A DNA stretch of 64,000 bases from Lederbergia sp. NSJ-179 (GCF_022867885.1 NZ_JALIFP010000009.1:79110-143109), one strand, 5' to 3'; shown: positions 1-10,039, counted from the first letter of the stretch. Made by a program: numbers and translations. The notes: generated by a model not told the origin, from the sequence alone.

Positions 1-178
1 TAGCTGGATCATCGATGGGGACAATGAAAGTAATTTTGGAAACCGCAGGATTTTCAGTAGGGCCCACTGTTATACTTTCAATATTGAACTGCCTTTTGGC
101 AAATAATCCCGTGACCCGGTTCAATACTCCACTATTATTATTGACAGTTACGGTCACAACTCGTTTCATTGGTTTCAT
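1..178 (-). CDS. ilvN: Acetolactate synthase small (regulatory) subunit, partial
   Basis: Only the first ~59 residues lie in the window; the rest continues past base 1. The N-terminus ([17 protein letters not shown], then [18 protein letters not shown]) is the ACT domain typical of IlvN/IlvH, the subunit that binds valine and stimulates the catalytic IlvB. Its ATG at 178 overlaps the ilvB stop as ATGA, with GGTGGGAG just upstream, so the two subunits are translationally coupled. An internal ATG at 169 is an alternative start. In relatives ilvC and leu genes usually follow, but that part is outside the window. The symbol could equally be written ilvH. Confidence 0.93.
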   Translation of the reverse strand, partial: MKPMKRVVTVTVNNNSGVLNRVTGLFAKRQFNIESITVGPTENPAVSKITFIVPIDDPA

Positions 179-1914
179 TCTCCCACCCCAATCATTTCAT
201 GAAGTCCTTTTCCAGTTGGAACCATTGGGAACACGATTTCTTCTTGAATCACTCGGCAATCAATTAATACAGGTTCTGGAAGATTTATTGCCTCTTTCAA
301 CACTTCTTTTGCTTCCTTCGCATTTGCACATCGATAGCCTTTGATCCCATAAGCTTCAGCCAACTTAACGAAATCAGGCTGTTCTGGCATTAAAGAATGC
401 GAATAACGTTTTCCATGAAACTTTTCTTGCCACTGACGGACCATCCCTAAACAAGCATTGTTGATAATAACAATCTTCACTGGCAAGTTTAGTTCTTTTA
501 TAACGGACAATTCCTGTAAGGTCATTTGGAATCCGCCATCCCCCGATATAGCCACGACTGTTTGATCGGGCGCTGCTAATTGTGCTCCAATTGCAGCGGG
601 GAAACCAAAGCCCATTGTCCCAAGTCCTCCAGAGGTCACCCAATTATGAGGACCATTGAAGGGATAGTATTGCGCTGCCCACATTTGATGCTGACCAACA
701 TCGGTGGTCACAATTGCCTCTCCACCTGTCAATTCATGAATCATTTCAATCACATGTGGGGACGAAAGCTTTCCTTCAGGTGAGCTAGGTTTTTTAAATG
801 GATATTTTTCCTTGTTTTCCTGTAAATGTTGCATCCAGTCCGAAAAATCAGGTAGATTGAACGTCATTTCCAATAGTTCTTCAAGCACAATCTTTGCATC
901 TCCAACAATTGGCACAGCTGTTGGTACATTTTTGCCTATTTCAGCTGGATCGATATCAATATGAGCAACTGTTGCATTCGGAGCAAAATAGTCAAGATTG
1001 CCAGTCAAACGATCATCAAATCGTGCCCCAATATTAATCAGCAAGTCGCAATCGGTAATCGCCATATTCGACGTATACGTTCCATGCATCCCACCCATTC
1101 CTAAAAATTGTTGATGGTTACCGGGAATAGTACCTAATCCTAGTAAAGTATTGACGACTGGATAACCCGTTTTTTCAACAAATGCCTGAAACTCTTTGTT
1201 TGCTTTTGCAAATAAGATTCCAGCCCCCCCGAGAATTAATGGCTTTTTTGCATTGCTCATAAGACTGACTAGCTTTTGCAATTGCAAATAATTGGGTTTT
1301 GTTGTTGGTTGATATCCTGGTAGCTGTATGTTTGCTTCTGGATATTCGCCGGCTAACTGGGTGGCAATATCCTTCGGGATATCAATTAAAACAGGTCCTG
1401 GGCGACCAGTTGAAGCAATATGGAATGCTTCTTTCACAATGCGTCCAATATCTTTCAAATCCTTTACTTGGTAGCTATGCTTCGTAATCGGCATTGTAAT
1501 TCCAACAATGTCTGATTCTTGGAAAGCGTCTGTACCCAGTAAGGAGGTTGCCGTTTGCCCTGTGATCACTACAAGTGGCAATGAATCCATCATAGCATCT
1601 GCGATCCCTGTCACTAAATTGGTTGCTCCAGGACCAGATGTGGCAAGGACTACTCCAGGTTTTCCTGTTACTCGCGCATATCCCTCTGCCGCGTGAATAG
1701 CCCCTTGTTCATGCCTGGTCAACACATGATTCATAGGATTTTTATGCAGGGCATCGTAGATTGGGAGTACGGCCCCTCCTGGATAACCAAAAATCACTTC
1801 TACTTTCTCTTTTTGTAATGTCTCAATAAACAAATCTGCTCCGGTTTTCATTTTTCCTTTGGCTTCAGTGGCTGTATTTTGGTTATTTGCTTCCATTTGG
1901 ATCCCCATACTCAC
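175..1914 (-). CDS. ilvB: Acetolactate synthase large (catalytic) subunit
   Basis: Condenses two pyruvates, or pyruvate with 2-oxobutyrate, in the first common step of valine, leucine and isoleucine synthesis; ThDP- and FAD-dependent. The 579-residue length is normal. Visible motifs are [15 protein letters not shown] near residue 42, [14 protein letters not shown] with the catalytic glutamate near residue 69, and the ThDP/Mg motif GDGGFQ...NN in the C-terminal third. The chosen start is GTG at 1914, about 8-11 bases after AAAGGATG; the in-frame ATG at 1908 lies farther from that ribosome site. A T-box leader precedes it and ilvN overlaps its end. Confidence 0.96.
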   Translation of the reverse strand: MSMGIQMEANNQNTATEAKGKMKTGADLFIETLQKEKVEVIFGYPGGAVLPIYDALHKNPMNHVLTRHEQGAIHAAEGYARVTGKPGVVLATSGPGATNLVTGIADAMMDSLPLVVITGQTATSLLGTDAFQESDIVGITMPITKHSYQVKDLKDIGRIVKEAFHIASTGRPGPVLIDIPKDIATQLAGEYPEANIQLPGYQPTTKPNYLQLQKLVSLMSNAKKPLILGGAGILFAKANKEFQAFVEKTGYPVVNTLLGLGTIPGNHQQFLGMGGMHGTYTSNMAITDCDLLINIGARFDDRLTGNLDYFAPNATVAHIDIDPAEIGKNVPTAVPIVGDAKIVLEELLEMTFNLPDFSDWMQHLQENKEKYPFKKPSSPEGKLSSPHVIEMIHELTGGEAIVTTDVGQHQMWAAQYYPFNGPHNWVTSGGLGTMGFGFPAAIGAQLAAPDQTVVAISGDGGFQMTLQELSVIKELNLPVKIVIINNACLGMVRQWQEKFHGKRYSHSLMPEQPDFVKLAEAYGIKGYRCANAKEAKEVLKEAINLPEPVLIDCRVIQEEIVFPMVPTGKGLHEMIGVGE

Positions 1915-2033
1915 TGTAGCGTCATCCTTTCAAATTTTCATTTTTTTAAACATATCATAAATTCGGCCATTCATGTATAAAACCTACATGTTTTCAAAAA
2001 CATTCCCTAATGCCAGAAAAAGGAAGTATATTT

Positions 2034-2325
2034 ATAATAAAAAAAGTTTTTCCAGCCCACACAAAAGGAGAACCTTTTATGCAGGGATGAAAAAACTTTC
2101 ATGGTACCACCCTACTTCTCAGTAAAATATCACTGACTCAGGAGCGACAATTGCCACTCATTGATAACGAGAACTTGATCATCCCCGTGAACCCATAATC
2201 GCATTATTGCTTTCAAGATCCCTGCTCCAAGGCGATGTCACAAATGGCTGTATTGTCGGTTTCCAGCAGTACCGACTCTCTGGTAATACAGAATGTCCAT
2301 TCATTTTTACCTTTTCATCGCTTTC
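2034..2325 (-). promoter_or_regulatory. T-box riboswitch leader of ilvB-ilvN
   Basis: Reading the minus strand, Stem I is closed by GCGATG/CATCGC (about 2323 to 2234) and contains CTGTATT/AATACAG and GTCGGT/ACCGAC arms. The T-box sequence AGGGTGGTACC sits near 2101-2113. It is followed by a terminator, AAAGTTTTTTC pairing with GGAAAAACTTT, and a U-run at about 2046-2034. Such leaders sense uncharged tRNA and antiterminate. The specifier is not certain: the internal-loop bases UGUGA suggest GUG (Val), but Ile or Leu codons in another register cannot be excluded. Confidence 0.88.
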
Positions 2326-2365
2326 CATATTAGAATGTAGTCTTTACTTAATAATTTATATTATT

Positions 2366-4030
2366 CTATATTTTCATGACTCCGCCCGTGCTAGCGGAAG
2401 TAACCAATTTAGAGTATCTAGCTAAATAGCCTGATTTGATTTTTGGTTCAAAAGGCTTTAATTGTGATTGGCGCTTAGCCAATACTTCATCCTCTACATT
2501 TAGATGAATCGTGCGCTTGGTTAGGTCAATGACAATTTCATCACCATCTTCCACTAACGCAATCGGACCGCCTTCTGCTGCCTCCGGAGAAATATGGCCA
2601 ATGGAAATTCCTCTAGAGGCCCCTGAGAATCTTCCATCTGTAATCAGTGCGACATCCTTATCTAAACCTCTTCCGGCAATTGCCGACGTAGGGGAGAGCA
2701 TTTCTGGCATTCCCGGTCCGCCTTTAGGTCCCTCATAACGAATAACCACCACATCGCCTGCCTTTACCGTTCCGTTATTAATTCCTTCTTGAGCCGCATC
2801 TTGTGATTCATAGACAACTGCTTTTCCTGTGAAAGTTTTAATCGATGGATCGACAGCCCCTACCTTTATAACTCCTCCACTAGGAGCGATATTCCCATAT
2901 AAAATCGATAAGCCCCCAACTGGACTATATGGATTATCCTTTGGTCTTATGACTTCAGGATTCTTAATGACATGGTCCTTCACATTCTCATATACGGTTT
3001 TGCCTGTGACTGTAATCCGGTCTCTTTCAATCGCGCCGATTTCACATAATTCACGAATGATGGCACTAATTCCACCTGCGTCATGTACATCTTGCATCGT
3101 GTAGTCAGAAGCTGGGGCGATCTTCGCTAAGTAAGGAACTCTTTCGGCTACCTTATTAATTCTGGATAAATCATATTCAAGACCAGCTTCATGGGCAATG
3201 GCCAGAGTATGAAGAACTGTATTCGTAGAGCCCCCCATTGCCATATCAAGAGCAAAACAATCATCAATCGTTTGATTTGTTACCAAATCACGGGGTTTCA
3301 CATCTTCTTCCACCATGCGAATCAACTGTTTAGCTGCTTCTTTAATTAACTTATGCCGTTCATTGGAAGTGGCAACAATCGTTCCATTTCCAGGGACTGT
3401 GACACCGAGCATTTCCATCAACGAGTTCATTGAATTGGCGGTAAACATTCCTGAGCAAGACCCGCATGTTGGACAAGCATTTTGTTCAATGTCAAGCAGC
3501 TTATCCTCTGACATTTTGCCGGCATGGAATGCTCCCACCCCTTCAAAAACTGAGGTTAAGGTCAGTGGCTTACCATCCGAAGAGGTTCCACCCTCCATTG
3601 GACCCCCCGACACAAAAATTGATGGAACATTCGTCCTGAAAGCTGCCATTAACATTCCAGGAGTAATCTTATCACAGTTAGGAATGAAGAACACCCCATC
3701 AAACCAGTGAGCATTAATCACAGTTTCCGCCGCATCCGCAATTATTTCTCGACTTGGCAAGGAATAACGCATTCCGATATGTCCCATCGCAATCCCATCA
3801 TCCACCCCGATGGTATTAAATTCAAATGGAACTCCGCCAGCTTCCCAAATCGCTTCTTTTACCACTTCTGCAAAGTGATTCAAATGTTTATGTCCTGGAA
3901 TAATATCAATATATGAATTACAAACACCAATAAAAGGTTTTTCTAAATCTTTTGTTTTAAGACCTGTAGCATATAATAGACTTCTATGCGGGGCGCGGTC
4001 AATCCCCTTCTTGATCATATCACTTCTCAT
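2366..4030 (-). CDS. ilvD: Dihydroxy-acid dehydratase
   Basis: Fe-S enzyme that dehydrates 2,3-dihydroxy-isovalerate and -methylvalerate, the third step of valine/isoleucine synthesis. The protein is 554 residues, the normal size. Cluster and active-site segments are visible: [49 protein letters not shown] and [11 protein letters not shown]. The ATG at 4030 follows AGGAGAT with 9-base spacing. It lies downstream of ilvE on the same strand, but the gap is occupied by a small inverted-repeat element. The ilvB T-box begins immediately after its stop codon, so read-through into ilvB would be under T-box control. Confidence 0.97.
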   Translation of the reverse strand: MRSDMIKKGIDRAPHRSLLYATGLKTKDLEKPFIGVCNSYIDIIPGHKHLNHFAEVVKEAIWEAGGVPFEFNTIGVDDGIAMGHIGMRYSLPSREIIADAAETVINAHWFDGVFFIPNCDKITPGMLMAAFRTNVPSIFVSGGPMEGGTSSDGKPLTLTSVFEGVGAFHAGKMSEDKLLDIEQNACPTCGSCSGMFTANSMNSLMEMLGVTVPGNGTIVATSNERHKLIKEAAKQLIRMVEEDVKPRDLVTNQTIDDCFALDMAMGGSTNTVLHTLAIAHEAGLEYDLSRINKVAERVPYLAKIAPASDYTMQDVHDAGGISAIIRELCEIGAIERDRITVTGKTVYENVKDHVIKNPEVIRPKDNPYSPVGGLSILYGNIAPSGGVIKVGAVDPSIKTFTGKAVVYESQDAAQEGINNGTVKAGDVVVIRYEGPKGGPGMPEMLSPTSAIAGRGLDKDVALITDGRFSGASRGISIGHISPEAAEGGPIALVEDGDEIVIDLTKRTIHLNVEDEVLAKRQSQLKPFEPKIKSGYLARYSKLVTSASTGGVMKI

Positions 4031-4062
4031 TGCTTACATCTCCTGTTATGTCAGTTCCTTAG

Positions 4063-4218
4063 AGAGGATGTTTAAAAAGTCCGGTAAAATGACACTTCGA
4101 ATTTCTTCGTTGGCTTGCTTTTCCGCTGCTCACGTATTAACTGCATACGTTCCGCTGCTCAAAGGCTGCGCCGCCTCGAACTTCTTGGTCCTTTTATCCT
4201 CCTTTTTGAACACGCTCT
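4063..4218. repeat. MITE-like 156-bp inverted-repeat element between ilvE and ilvD
   Basis: The ends are imperfect inverted repeats: AGAGGATGTTTAAAAAG at 4063-4079 and CTTTTTGAACACGCTCT at 4202-4218. The interior has no gene, is richer in GC than its surroundings, and repeats TTCCGCTGCTCA twice. The ends resemble those of the deleted insertion sequence at 36943-37579 (GAGGTTGTTCAAAAAG), suggesting a non-autonomous derivative of a related IS. No clear target duplication was seen. Confidence 0.55.
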
Positions 4219-4273
4219 TAGACGAAATTTAACAAATTGGCAAAGGTCTGTTGAACACTCACTACTACGGCAA

Positions 4274-5173
4274 TTAACCGACATTTAACGATTCGTCATA
4301 AATTTTAACTCCATCCCTTACGGTTAATTCGCGGAAACTTTCTGACAAATCCTTTGTGACAGGTCCTGGTCTCCCCTCACCAATAATCCGCCCATCAACC
4401 TTTGTTACAGGAATGACTTCTGCAGCAGTCCCTGTTAAAAACACTTCATCTGCCGTATAAACTTCATGTCTAGTAAAAATACCTTCTGTCATTTCATACC
4501 CTTTTGATTCTGCTAATTCCATAATCGCATTTCTAGTAATTCCGACAAGGGCTCCTACATAGCCAGGTGGTGTTTTCAGTTTATGATCTTTCACTATAAA
4601 TATATTATCAGCAGATCCCTCTGCCACATACCCTTGATCATTTAACATTAAAGCTTCCGATACTCCTGCTAATGTGGCTTCTATTTTGACCAATACATTA
4701 TTTAAATAGTTTAGAGATTTCACCATCGGACTTAATGCGTCAGAACGATTACGTCTTGTAGCAACTGTAATGATCTCAAGTCCAGTTTCATATAATTCTT
4801 TAGGATAAATGCGTAATGGTTCAGCAATGACCATTACTGTCGGGTTCTCGCATGTATAGGGATTTAATCCTAAATCACCTACACCACGTGAGACGACGAG
4901 GCGAATATAGCCATCATTGAGCTCATTTTGGCGGAGTGTTTTTACAACAATGTTAATCATTTCCTCTTTTGAATACGGAATGGTTAACATGATGGACTTC
5001 GCCGAGTCATACAAACGTGTCAAATGTTCATCTAAGCGGAATACATTTCCTGAATATGCCCGAATTCCTTCGAAGATTCCATCTCCGTAGAGAAATCCAT
5101 GATCATAAACAGAAACAACGGCGTCTTCTTTTTTTACGAATTCTCCGTTGAGGAAGATCAATTGTTCACTCAT
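4274..5173 (-). CDS. ilvE: Branched-chain-amino-acid aminotransferase
   Basis: PLP fold-type IV transaminase for the last step of Val/Leu/Ile synthesis. The 299 residues begin MSEQLIFLNGEFVKKED and contain YGDGIFEGIRAY, the PLP-lysine segment MVKSLNYLNN, EGSADNIFIV and FLTGTAAEVIPV, all characteristic of IlvE. It is the first gene of the minus-strand ilvE-ilvD set and has its own well-formed promoter with an embedded palindrome. A D-amino-acid aminotransferase or ADC lyase is less likely given the length and the ilvD neighbour. Confidence 0.95.
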   Translation of the reverse strand: MSEQLIFLNGEFVKKEDAVVSVYDHGFLYGDGIFEGIRAYSGNVFRLDEHLTRLYDSAKSIMLTIPYSKEEMINIVVKTLRQNELNDGYIRLVVSRGVGDLGLNPYTCENPTVMVIAEPLRIYPKELYETGLEIITVATRRNRSDALSPMVKSLNYLNNVLVKIEATLAGVSEALMLNDQGYVAEGSADNIFIVKDHKLKTPPGYVGALVGITRNAIMELAESKGYEMTEGIFTRHEVYTADEVFLTGTAAEVIPVTKVDGRIIGEGRPGPVTKDLSESFRELTVRDGVKIYDESLNVG

Positions 5174-5233
5174 CTTTATTCGCCCCTCTCATCGGTTATT
5201 TGTCAGTTAGTTTTGATTTATTAAATTGTTCCT

Positions 5234-5262
5234 ATGATACCGCGGTATCGGCGAAAGGTCAA
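5234..5262 (-). promoter_or_regulatory. ilvE promoter with perfect 14-bp palindrome
   Basis: On the minus strand TTGACC (5262-5257) is separated by exactly 17 bases from TATCAT (5239-5234), a good sigma-A promoter about 60 bases before the ilvE ATG. The perfect palindrome GATACCGCGGTATC (5236-5249) fills the spacer and overlaps the -10, the expected place for a repressor operator. I do not recognise the cognate regulator. Confidence 0.65.
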
Positions 5263-5403
5263 GGGATTTTCAGAATGTTTTACCACTTTGAAAACTCTAT
5301 CTTTTTTTGTATCCGTTTTCACTCTAATCATATCAGTAATAAGAAAAAATAAAAAAATTTAAAGATTTTTAGACAATTTTTTAAAACTATTTTGCAGATA
5401 GGA

Positions 5404-5451
5404 AAAACTGATCCCATCCACATAAATGAACACTTAGGATAGATCAGTTTT
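5404..5451. other. Inverted repeat in the potD-ilvE gap
   Basis: AAAACTGATC (5404-5413) pairs with GATCAGTTTT (5442-5451) across a 28-base loop. It could be a weak bidirectional terminator or an operator. Apart from this, the ilvE promoter and the hairpin at 5513-5542, I see no gene or recognisable element in 5174-5537. Confidence 0.35.
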
Positions 5452-5512
5452 AAGAAAAGTCTTTTATTTGGGTGATTAGTTTGTGTGGTTTTTTTTAGAG
5501 AAAGCAACAGCG

Positions 5513-5542
5513 AATAGGCTGCCAGGGTAAAGGCAGCCTATT
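5513..5542 (-). terminator. Hairpin at the end of potD
   Basis: AATAGGCTGCC and GGCAGCCTATT form an 11-bp stem that overlaps the potD stop codon. The U-tract is poor on both strands, so this may stabilise the 3' end rather than act as a strong terminator. Confidence 0.5.
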
Positions 5543-6611
5543 TTCTATGCATTTTAAATTCTAAATACAAATCATTATAAAAGCTAAGCATTCTTTTCCC
5601 TAAATTATCGTAGACCTCTAGCCTTTCTGTTAATTCAGGATCTGGGTAAAAACGCTGATCAGCCACAACTTCTTCATCCAAATAATCTAGTGCTTTTTGA
5701 TTTGGTGTAGAATAGCCCACATAATCCGCATTTTGAGCCGCATTTTCGGGATCTAGCATGAAATTAATGAATTGATGTGCCCCTTCGATATTCTGGGCCG
5801 ATTTAGGAATTACCATATTATCAAACCACAGATTTGAGCCTTCCTCTGGTACAACATAGTCCACATCTTCATTTTCTCCCATGACATCCGCCGCTTCACC
5901 CGACCAAGTTACCCCAACAGCCGCTTCTTCGCTAGCAAGTAAAAGTTTGATTTCATCCCCAAGGATCGCTTTCACATTAGGGGTAAGTTGATCAAGTTTT
6001 TGCTTTGCTTCTTTTAAATGCTCTTTATTTGTATCATTCAAGGAATATCCTAAGCTATTTAACCCCATTCCAATTACTTCCCTTGCTCCATCAACAAGAA
6101 AAATTTGATTTTTAAACTCAGGACTCCATAGGTCCTCCCAACTCGTAAATGTTTTCCCATCTAACATTTTCGGATTATAAATAATACCAAAGGTGCCCCA
6201 AAAATAGGGAATGGAATATTCATTTTTAGGATCAAAGGACAAATCCAAGAAACGCGGATCCATATACTTTAAGTTAGGAATCTTTTCATGATCAATCGGG
6301 AGAAGCATTTCCTCTTCTTTCATCTTGCTAATCGCATATTCTGAAGGGATCGTGATATCATAAGCTGTTCCACCTTGCGAGATCTTTGTCATCATCGCCT
6401 CATTGGAATCAAACGTTTCGTAAATCACTTTCATCCCTGTTTCCTGTTCGAATTTTTTAATTAATTCGGGATCAATATAATCTCCCCAATTATACACATT
6501 CAACGTATGGCCTCCTGTAAAGCCTTGCGATGAACTTAGGTGTGAGGCAAGATACATGGACGCAAAGGCTACGACAAAAACAGGTACAAATAGACGAATA
6601 AGTTGTTTCAT
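5538..6611 (-). CDS. potD: Spermidine/putrescine ABC transporter, substrate-binding protein
   Basis: 357 residues with an N-terminal hydrophobic segment (residues ~4-22), then the PotD-type start of the mature domain LNVYNWGDYIDPELIKKFEQ and the polyamine-binding-family segments GTAYDITIPSEY and VGVTWSGEAADVM. It captures polyamine outside the membrane and delivers it to PotBC. Unusually, no lipobox cysteine is visible near the signal segment, so it may stay attached through an uncleaved signal anchor. The start overlaps the potC stop by 4 bases, and it is the last gene of the operon. Confidence 0.93.
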   Translation of the reverse strand: MKQLIRLFVPVFVVAFASMYLASHLSSSQGFTGGHTLNVYNWGDYIDPELIKKFEQETGMKVIYETFDSNEAMMTKISQGGTAYDITIPSEYAISKMKEEEMLLPIDHEKIPNLKYMDPRFLDLSFDPKNEYSIPYFWGTFGIIYNPKMLDGKTFTSWEDLWSPEFKNQIFLVDGAREVIGMGLNSLGYSLNDTNKEHLKEAKQKLDQLTPNVKAILGDEIKLLLASEEAAVGVTWSGEAADVMGENEDVDYVVPEEGSNLWFDNMVIPKSAQNIEGAHQFINFMLDPENAAQNADYVGYSTPNQKALDYLDEEVVADQRFYPDPELTERLEVYDNLGKRMLSFYNDLYLEFKMHRK

Positions 6612-7414
6612 GATTTTCTCACCCCTTGTGCAGAAGGTTTCGCATTGCGCTGGTTCACGTAGTAATAACCTAGCACAAGTACAAGTGTGATGAGAAAAAT
6701 AAGGGTCGATAACGCATTAATTTCAAGAGAAATCCCTTGACGCGCCCTTGAATAGATTTCAACGGAAAGAGTAGAAAATCCATTTCCGGTCACAAAAAAG
6801 GTCACAGCAAAGTCATCAAGCGAATACGTCAACGCCATAAAAAATCCCGCAAATATGCCTGGTGTAATATAAGGTAAAATCACCTTGGATAACACATCCC
6901 AGTTCGTGGCGCCTAAGTCCTTTGCTGCATCAATGAAAGTGGAACTCATTTCCTGTAACTTTGGAAGCACCATAATGACGACAATGGGTACACTGAAGGC
7001 AATATGGGAGAGCAAGACAGAAGTAAACCCGAGCTTAATCCCGATCATCGTAAACATAATCAGGAACGAGGCTCCAATAATCACATCAGGACTGACGATC
7101 AACACATTGTTTAAGGTTTGTAATGTCTGTTTTGTTTGCATCTTTTTCACATACATGATGGCAAGCGCTCCAAAAATACCGAGAATCGTTGAAATCGCCG
7201 CTGAAAAGAGGGCAATCACCAATGTATTTAAGGCGATAATGATCAGCCGGGTGTCTTGGAACACATTTTTATACCACTCCCATGTAAAACCCTCGAAATC
7301 TCTCATCGAGCCACCGCTATTAAAAGAGTAGTACGACAGATAGAGAATAGGTGCATAGAGAATAAAAAAGACGACGACCAAATAGAGATTGGCTAATTTT
7401 GCTTTTCTCTTCAT
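6608..7414 (-). CDS. potC: Spermidine/putrescine ABC transporter, permease
   Basis: 268 residues with about six hydrophobic helices and the inner-membrane EAA-type loop (DAAKDLGATNWDVLSKVILP), where the ATPase docks. The PotC-like ending SLDDFAVTFFVTGNGFSTLS is typical of polyamine permeases. It overlaps potB by 4 bases and potD by 4 bases, so the three genes are translated as a coupled unit. Confidence 0.93.
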   Translation of the reverse strand: MKRKAKLANLYLVVVFFILYAPILYLSYYSFNSGGSMRDFEGFTWEWYKNVFQDTRLIIIALNTLVIALFSAAISTILGIFGALAIMYVKKMQTKQTLQTLNNVLIVSPDVIIGASFLIMFTMIGIKLGFTSVLLSHIAFSVPIVVIMVLPKLQEMSSTFIDAAKDLGATNWDVLSKVILPYITPGIFAGFFMALTYSLDDFAVTFFVTGNGFSTLSVEIYSRARQGISLEINALSTLIFLITLVLVLGYYYVNQRNAKPSAQGVRKS

Positions 7415-8220
7415 GCCAAGTCACCCCGCTTCCGTTGACCCGTGAGTACCATAATAATCGCCATCACAATAATTAAAAAGACGGCAATGGTAGAACCCAT
7501 TCCCCAATCCTGTGTCACAAGAAAATGCTGTTCAATAGCTGTGCCTAGCGTGATCACACGGTTCCCGGCAATCAATCTTGTAATCATAAATAGAGAAAGG
7601 GATGGAATAAAAACAGCTTGACAACCAGATTTTACCCCGTCTAATGTCAATGGAAAGATCACACGGCGGAATGTCATCCAGCCGCTAGCTCCAAGATCAT
7701 TCGCCGCATAAATATAGGATGGATTGAGTTTTTCCAAGGCATTATAAATTGGTAAAATCATAAAGGGTATAAAGATATAGACAGAAACAAAGATAAAGCT
7801 AAAATCTGTAAATAATATTTGCCGGGAGCCAATTCCAATCACATCTAATAATTGATTCGCCGGCCCATACGCACCAAAAAGGCCTAAAAAAGCATAGGCT
7901 TTTAATAATAAATTGATCCATGAAGGCAAAATGATGAGCAACAGCCATAATTGCCGGTGCTTTGTTTTCGTTAATAAATAAGCGGTTGGATAGGCGATTA
8001 ATAATGAAAATACAGTGATTAAAAAAGCATACCAAAACGAACTTAATGTCATTTTCAAGTAGACAGGTGTAAAAAACTTTTGATAATTGCTAAACGTGAT
8101 GTTCCCTTCAATATCAAAGAAGGAATAATAAACGACTAATAAAATCGGGGTGACGACAAAAAGCAGCATCCAAAGCACATAAGGGAGTAGATACATCGTA
8201 CGCATTTTCTTACTCTGCAT
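7411..8220 (-). CDS. potB: Spermidine/putrescine ABC transporter, permease
   Basis: Second transmembrane subunit, about six helices, with the coupling loop [20 protein letters not shown]. The start is placed at ATG 8220 ([15 protein letters not shown]) because GAGGTG lies 5-6 bases upstream; a longer frame from 8241 would overlap potA more and lacks a better site. The last 11 bases of potA overlap its start. It pairs with PotC to form the membrane channel. Confidence 0.92.
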   Translation of the reverse strand: MQSKKMRTMYLLPYVLWMLLFVVTPILLVVYYSFFDIEGNITFSNYQKFFTPVYLKMTLSSFWYAFLITVFSLLIAYPTAYLLTKTKHRQLWLLLIILPSWINLLLKAYAFLGLFGAYGPANQLLDVIGIGSRQILFTDFSFIFVSVYIFIPFMILPIYNALEKLNPSYIYAANDLGASGWMTFRRVIFPLTLDGVKSGCQAVFIPSLSLFMITRLIAGNRVITLGTAIEQHFLVTQDWGMGSTIAVFLIIVMAIIMVLTGQRKRGDLA

Positions 8221-9313
8221 GGCGCACCTCGTCATAGGCATCTAGCCGTTTATCAAACTCCTCTTCCGTCTCCCCTAAACGCATCACATGGAGCGATTCC
8301 GGGTCAAAGTAAAGACCGATTTGATCACCAGGCTTCGCTTTTTTCGTTGAGTGAACCAACCATTCATTTCCTTCTTGGTCCTTACCTACAATTTCATAAT
8401 GCACCCCTCGAAACAGCAGCGTATCGACTGTCACACGGAGGTTTCCCTGATCTTGTGCTGTGATTTCTAAGTCTTCTGGACGAATCACAATCTCAACCGC
8501 TTCGTTTGCATGAAAGCCTTGATCCACACATTCATATTGTCTTCCAGCAAATTCAACGAGAAAATCTTCGATCATTTTTCCTGAAACAATATTCGATTCA
8601 CCAATAAAATCGGCCACAAACCGATTAATCGGTTCATCATAAATATCAGTCGGTGTCCCGCTTTGCTGGATTTTCCCTTGGTTTAACACAAAAATTTCAT
8701 CTGACATCGCCAGTGCTTCTTCCTGGTCATGAGTAACAAAGATAAACGTAATCCCTAAACGTCGTTGGAGCTCCCGAAGTTCATATTGCATTTCAGTCCG
8801 TAATTTTAAATCCAAAGCAGATAAAGGTTCATCTAACAGAATCACTTCCGGCTCATTGACAATCGCTCGCGCAATCGCAACACGCTGTCTTTGTCCCCCG
8901 GACATTTCGTTTATTTCTCTATTTTCATACCCAGACAGATTGACAAATTTCAAGGCCTCTTTCACCTTTTTTTCGATATCATTGTTTTTCATTTTTTTAA
9001 TCCGAAGTCCAAAGGCGACATTTTCAAATACATTCAAATGAGGGAAAAGCGCGTAATCTTGAAAAACTGTATTCACTTGGCGTTTGTTGGCAGGAATTCG
9101 ATTCACCTTCTTGCCATTAAAGAAAATCGCCCCTTTCGATGGTTCAATAAATCCTGCGATAAGACGTAAGATTGTTGTTTTCCCGCAACCTGATGGACCT
9201 AGCAATGTGTAAAATTTCCCGCGTTCCATTTCAAAGTTAACATCATCTAATATGAGGTCATCATCAAACTGTTTTGAAACATGTTCAAAACGGATGATTG
9301 TTTGATCTACCAT
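8210..9313 (-). CDS. potA: Spermidine/putrescine ABC transporter, ATPase
   Basis: ABC ATPase with Walker [10 protein letters not shown], signature [14 protein letters not shown], Walker [13 protein letters not shown], the switch histidine in [13 protein letters not shown], and a C-terminal TOBE-like regulatory domain from about residue 240. The start is [11 protein letters not shown] at 9313, because a perfect GGAGG stands 8 bases before it; the in-frame codon at 9331 would lie upstream of that site. Energises PotBC. It follows the XRE-cupin regulator by 68 bases. Confidence 0.95.
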   Translation of the reverse strand: MVDQTIIRFEHVSKQFDDDLILDDVNFEMERGKFYTLLGPSGCGKTTILRLIAGFIEPSKGAIFFNGKKVNRIPANKRQVNTVFQDYALFPHLNVFENVAFGLRIKKMKNNDIEKKVKEALKFVNLSGYENREINEMSGGQRQRVAIARAIVNEPEVILLDEPLSALDLKLRTEMQYELRELQRRLGITFIFVTHDQEEALAMSDEIFVLNQGKIQQSGTPTDIYDEPINRFVADFIGESNIVSGKMIEDFLVEFAGRQYECVDQGFHANEAVEIVIRPEDLEITAQDQGNLRVTVDTLLFRGVHYEIVGKDQEGNEWLVHSTKKAKPGDQIGLYFDPESLHVMRLGETEEEFDKRLDAYDEVRHAE

Positions 9314-9381
9314 GTACAGGCCCTCCTTCATTGACTAAAATAGTTAGACAGACTGCTCACAGTCAATAAGACGAATTTATT

Positions 9382-9924
9382 TTATAAATAAGAATCGGTT
9401 GCCACCAAAATTAACTCTGTACGTCCACTATGGACATTGCTGATCTGGTGGACATCGGAGGCATGAAAATAAATCGATTCCCCTGCTTTTGCGAAATAGG
9501 TCCTTTTTCCAAGTGTAATCATGATCCTTCCTTCCAATACATAAGCAAAGGTTTCCGATAGGGAAGGTTCGAATTCCTTAAATTCTCCGTTTTCCCATAA
9601 CGTCAACCAAATCGGCTCCATTTCCATTTCATTAGACTCGGGGACAAGCCATGTGATTTCATACCCTTTTTCTTCATCCTTATAATCGGTTTGCATCTCT
9701 TCCCCATAAACCACTCGTTGTTCGCTTTCTTCCTCGTCGAAAAATTGTTTCGGCGTACACCCTAATACTTCCAAGATCGAAAAAAAGGTCTCCATGGAGG
9801 GAGAACTTAAGTCTCGTTCAAGCTGAGAAATATACCCTTTACTTAAATCCGTTCGTTCTCCTAATTCTTCTTGGGTCAACCCTTTTTTTAAACGTAATGT
9901 TTTAATTTTCTTACCGATTTGCAT
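9382..9924 (-). CDS. XRE-family transcriptional regulator with C-terminal cupin sensor
   Basis: 180 residues: an N-terminal helix-turn-helix (TLRLKKGLTQEELGERTDLSK, two pieces of one motif, residues ~8-28), a linker, then a cupin barrel (residues ~105-175, with HASDVHQISN). This architecture (PuuR-like) is common for regulators of polyamine metabolism and uptake. The ATG at 9924 follows TTGAGG with 8-9 base spacing; an in-frame TTG lies at 9939. It is the first gene of the operon with potABCD and has direct repeats at its own promoter. Ligand unknown; polyamine is inferred from context. Confidence 0.88.
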   Translation of the reverse strand: MQIGKKIKTLRLKKGLTQEELGERTDLSKGYISQLERDLSSPSMETFFSILEVLGCTPKQFFDEEESEQRVVYGEEMQTDYKDEEKGYEITWLVPESNEMEMEPIWLTLWENGEFKEFEPSLSETFAYVLEGRIMITLGKRTYFAKAGESIYFHASDVHQISNVHSGRTELILVATDSYL

Positions 9925-9950
9925 CCTCGAAAACCTCAATTTCGTTTAAT

Positions 9951-10039
9951 CATAGTAAACAATAAGTAGATAAAGTTTACATATACAGAACTTAAAGTTT
10001 ACCACCAGATTATTATACATAAATATGAAAATAGCGCAA
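9951..10039 (-). promoter_or_regulatory. Promoter and repeated operator of the XRE-potABCD operon
   Basis: On the minus strand TTGCGC (10039-10034) and TATAAT (10017-10012) are 16 bases apart. Downstream of the -10 lie two identical decamers, GTAAACTTTA (10002-9993 and 9980-9971), exactly 22 bases apart or two helical turns, plus an inverted half-site GTTTACTATG at 9960-9951. The position suggests repression by the XRE-cupin protein. Confidence 0.65.
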
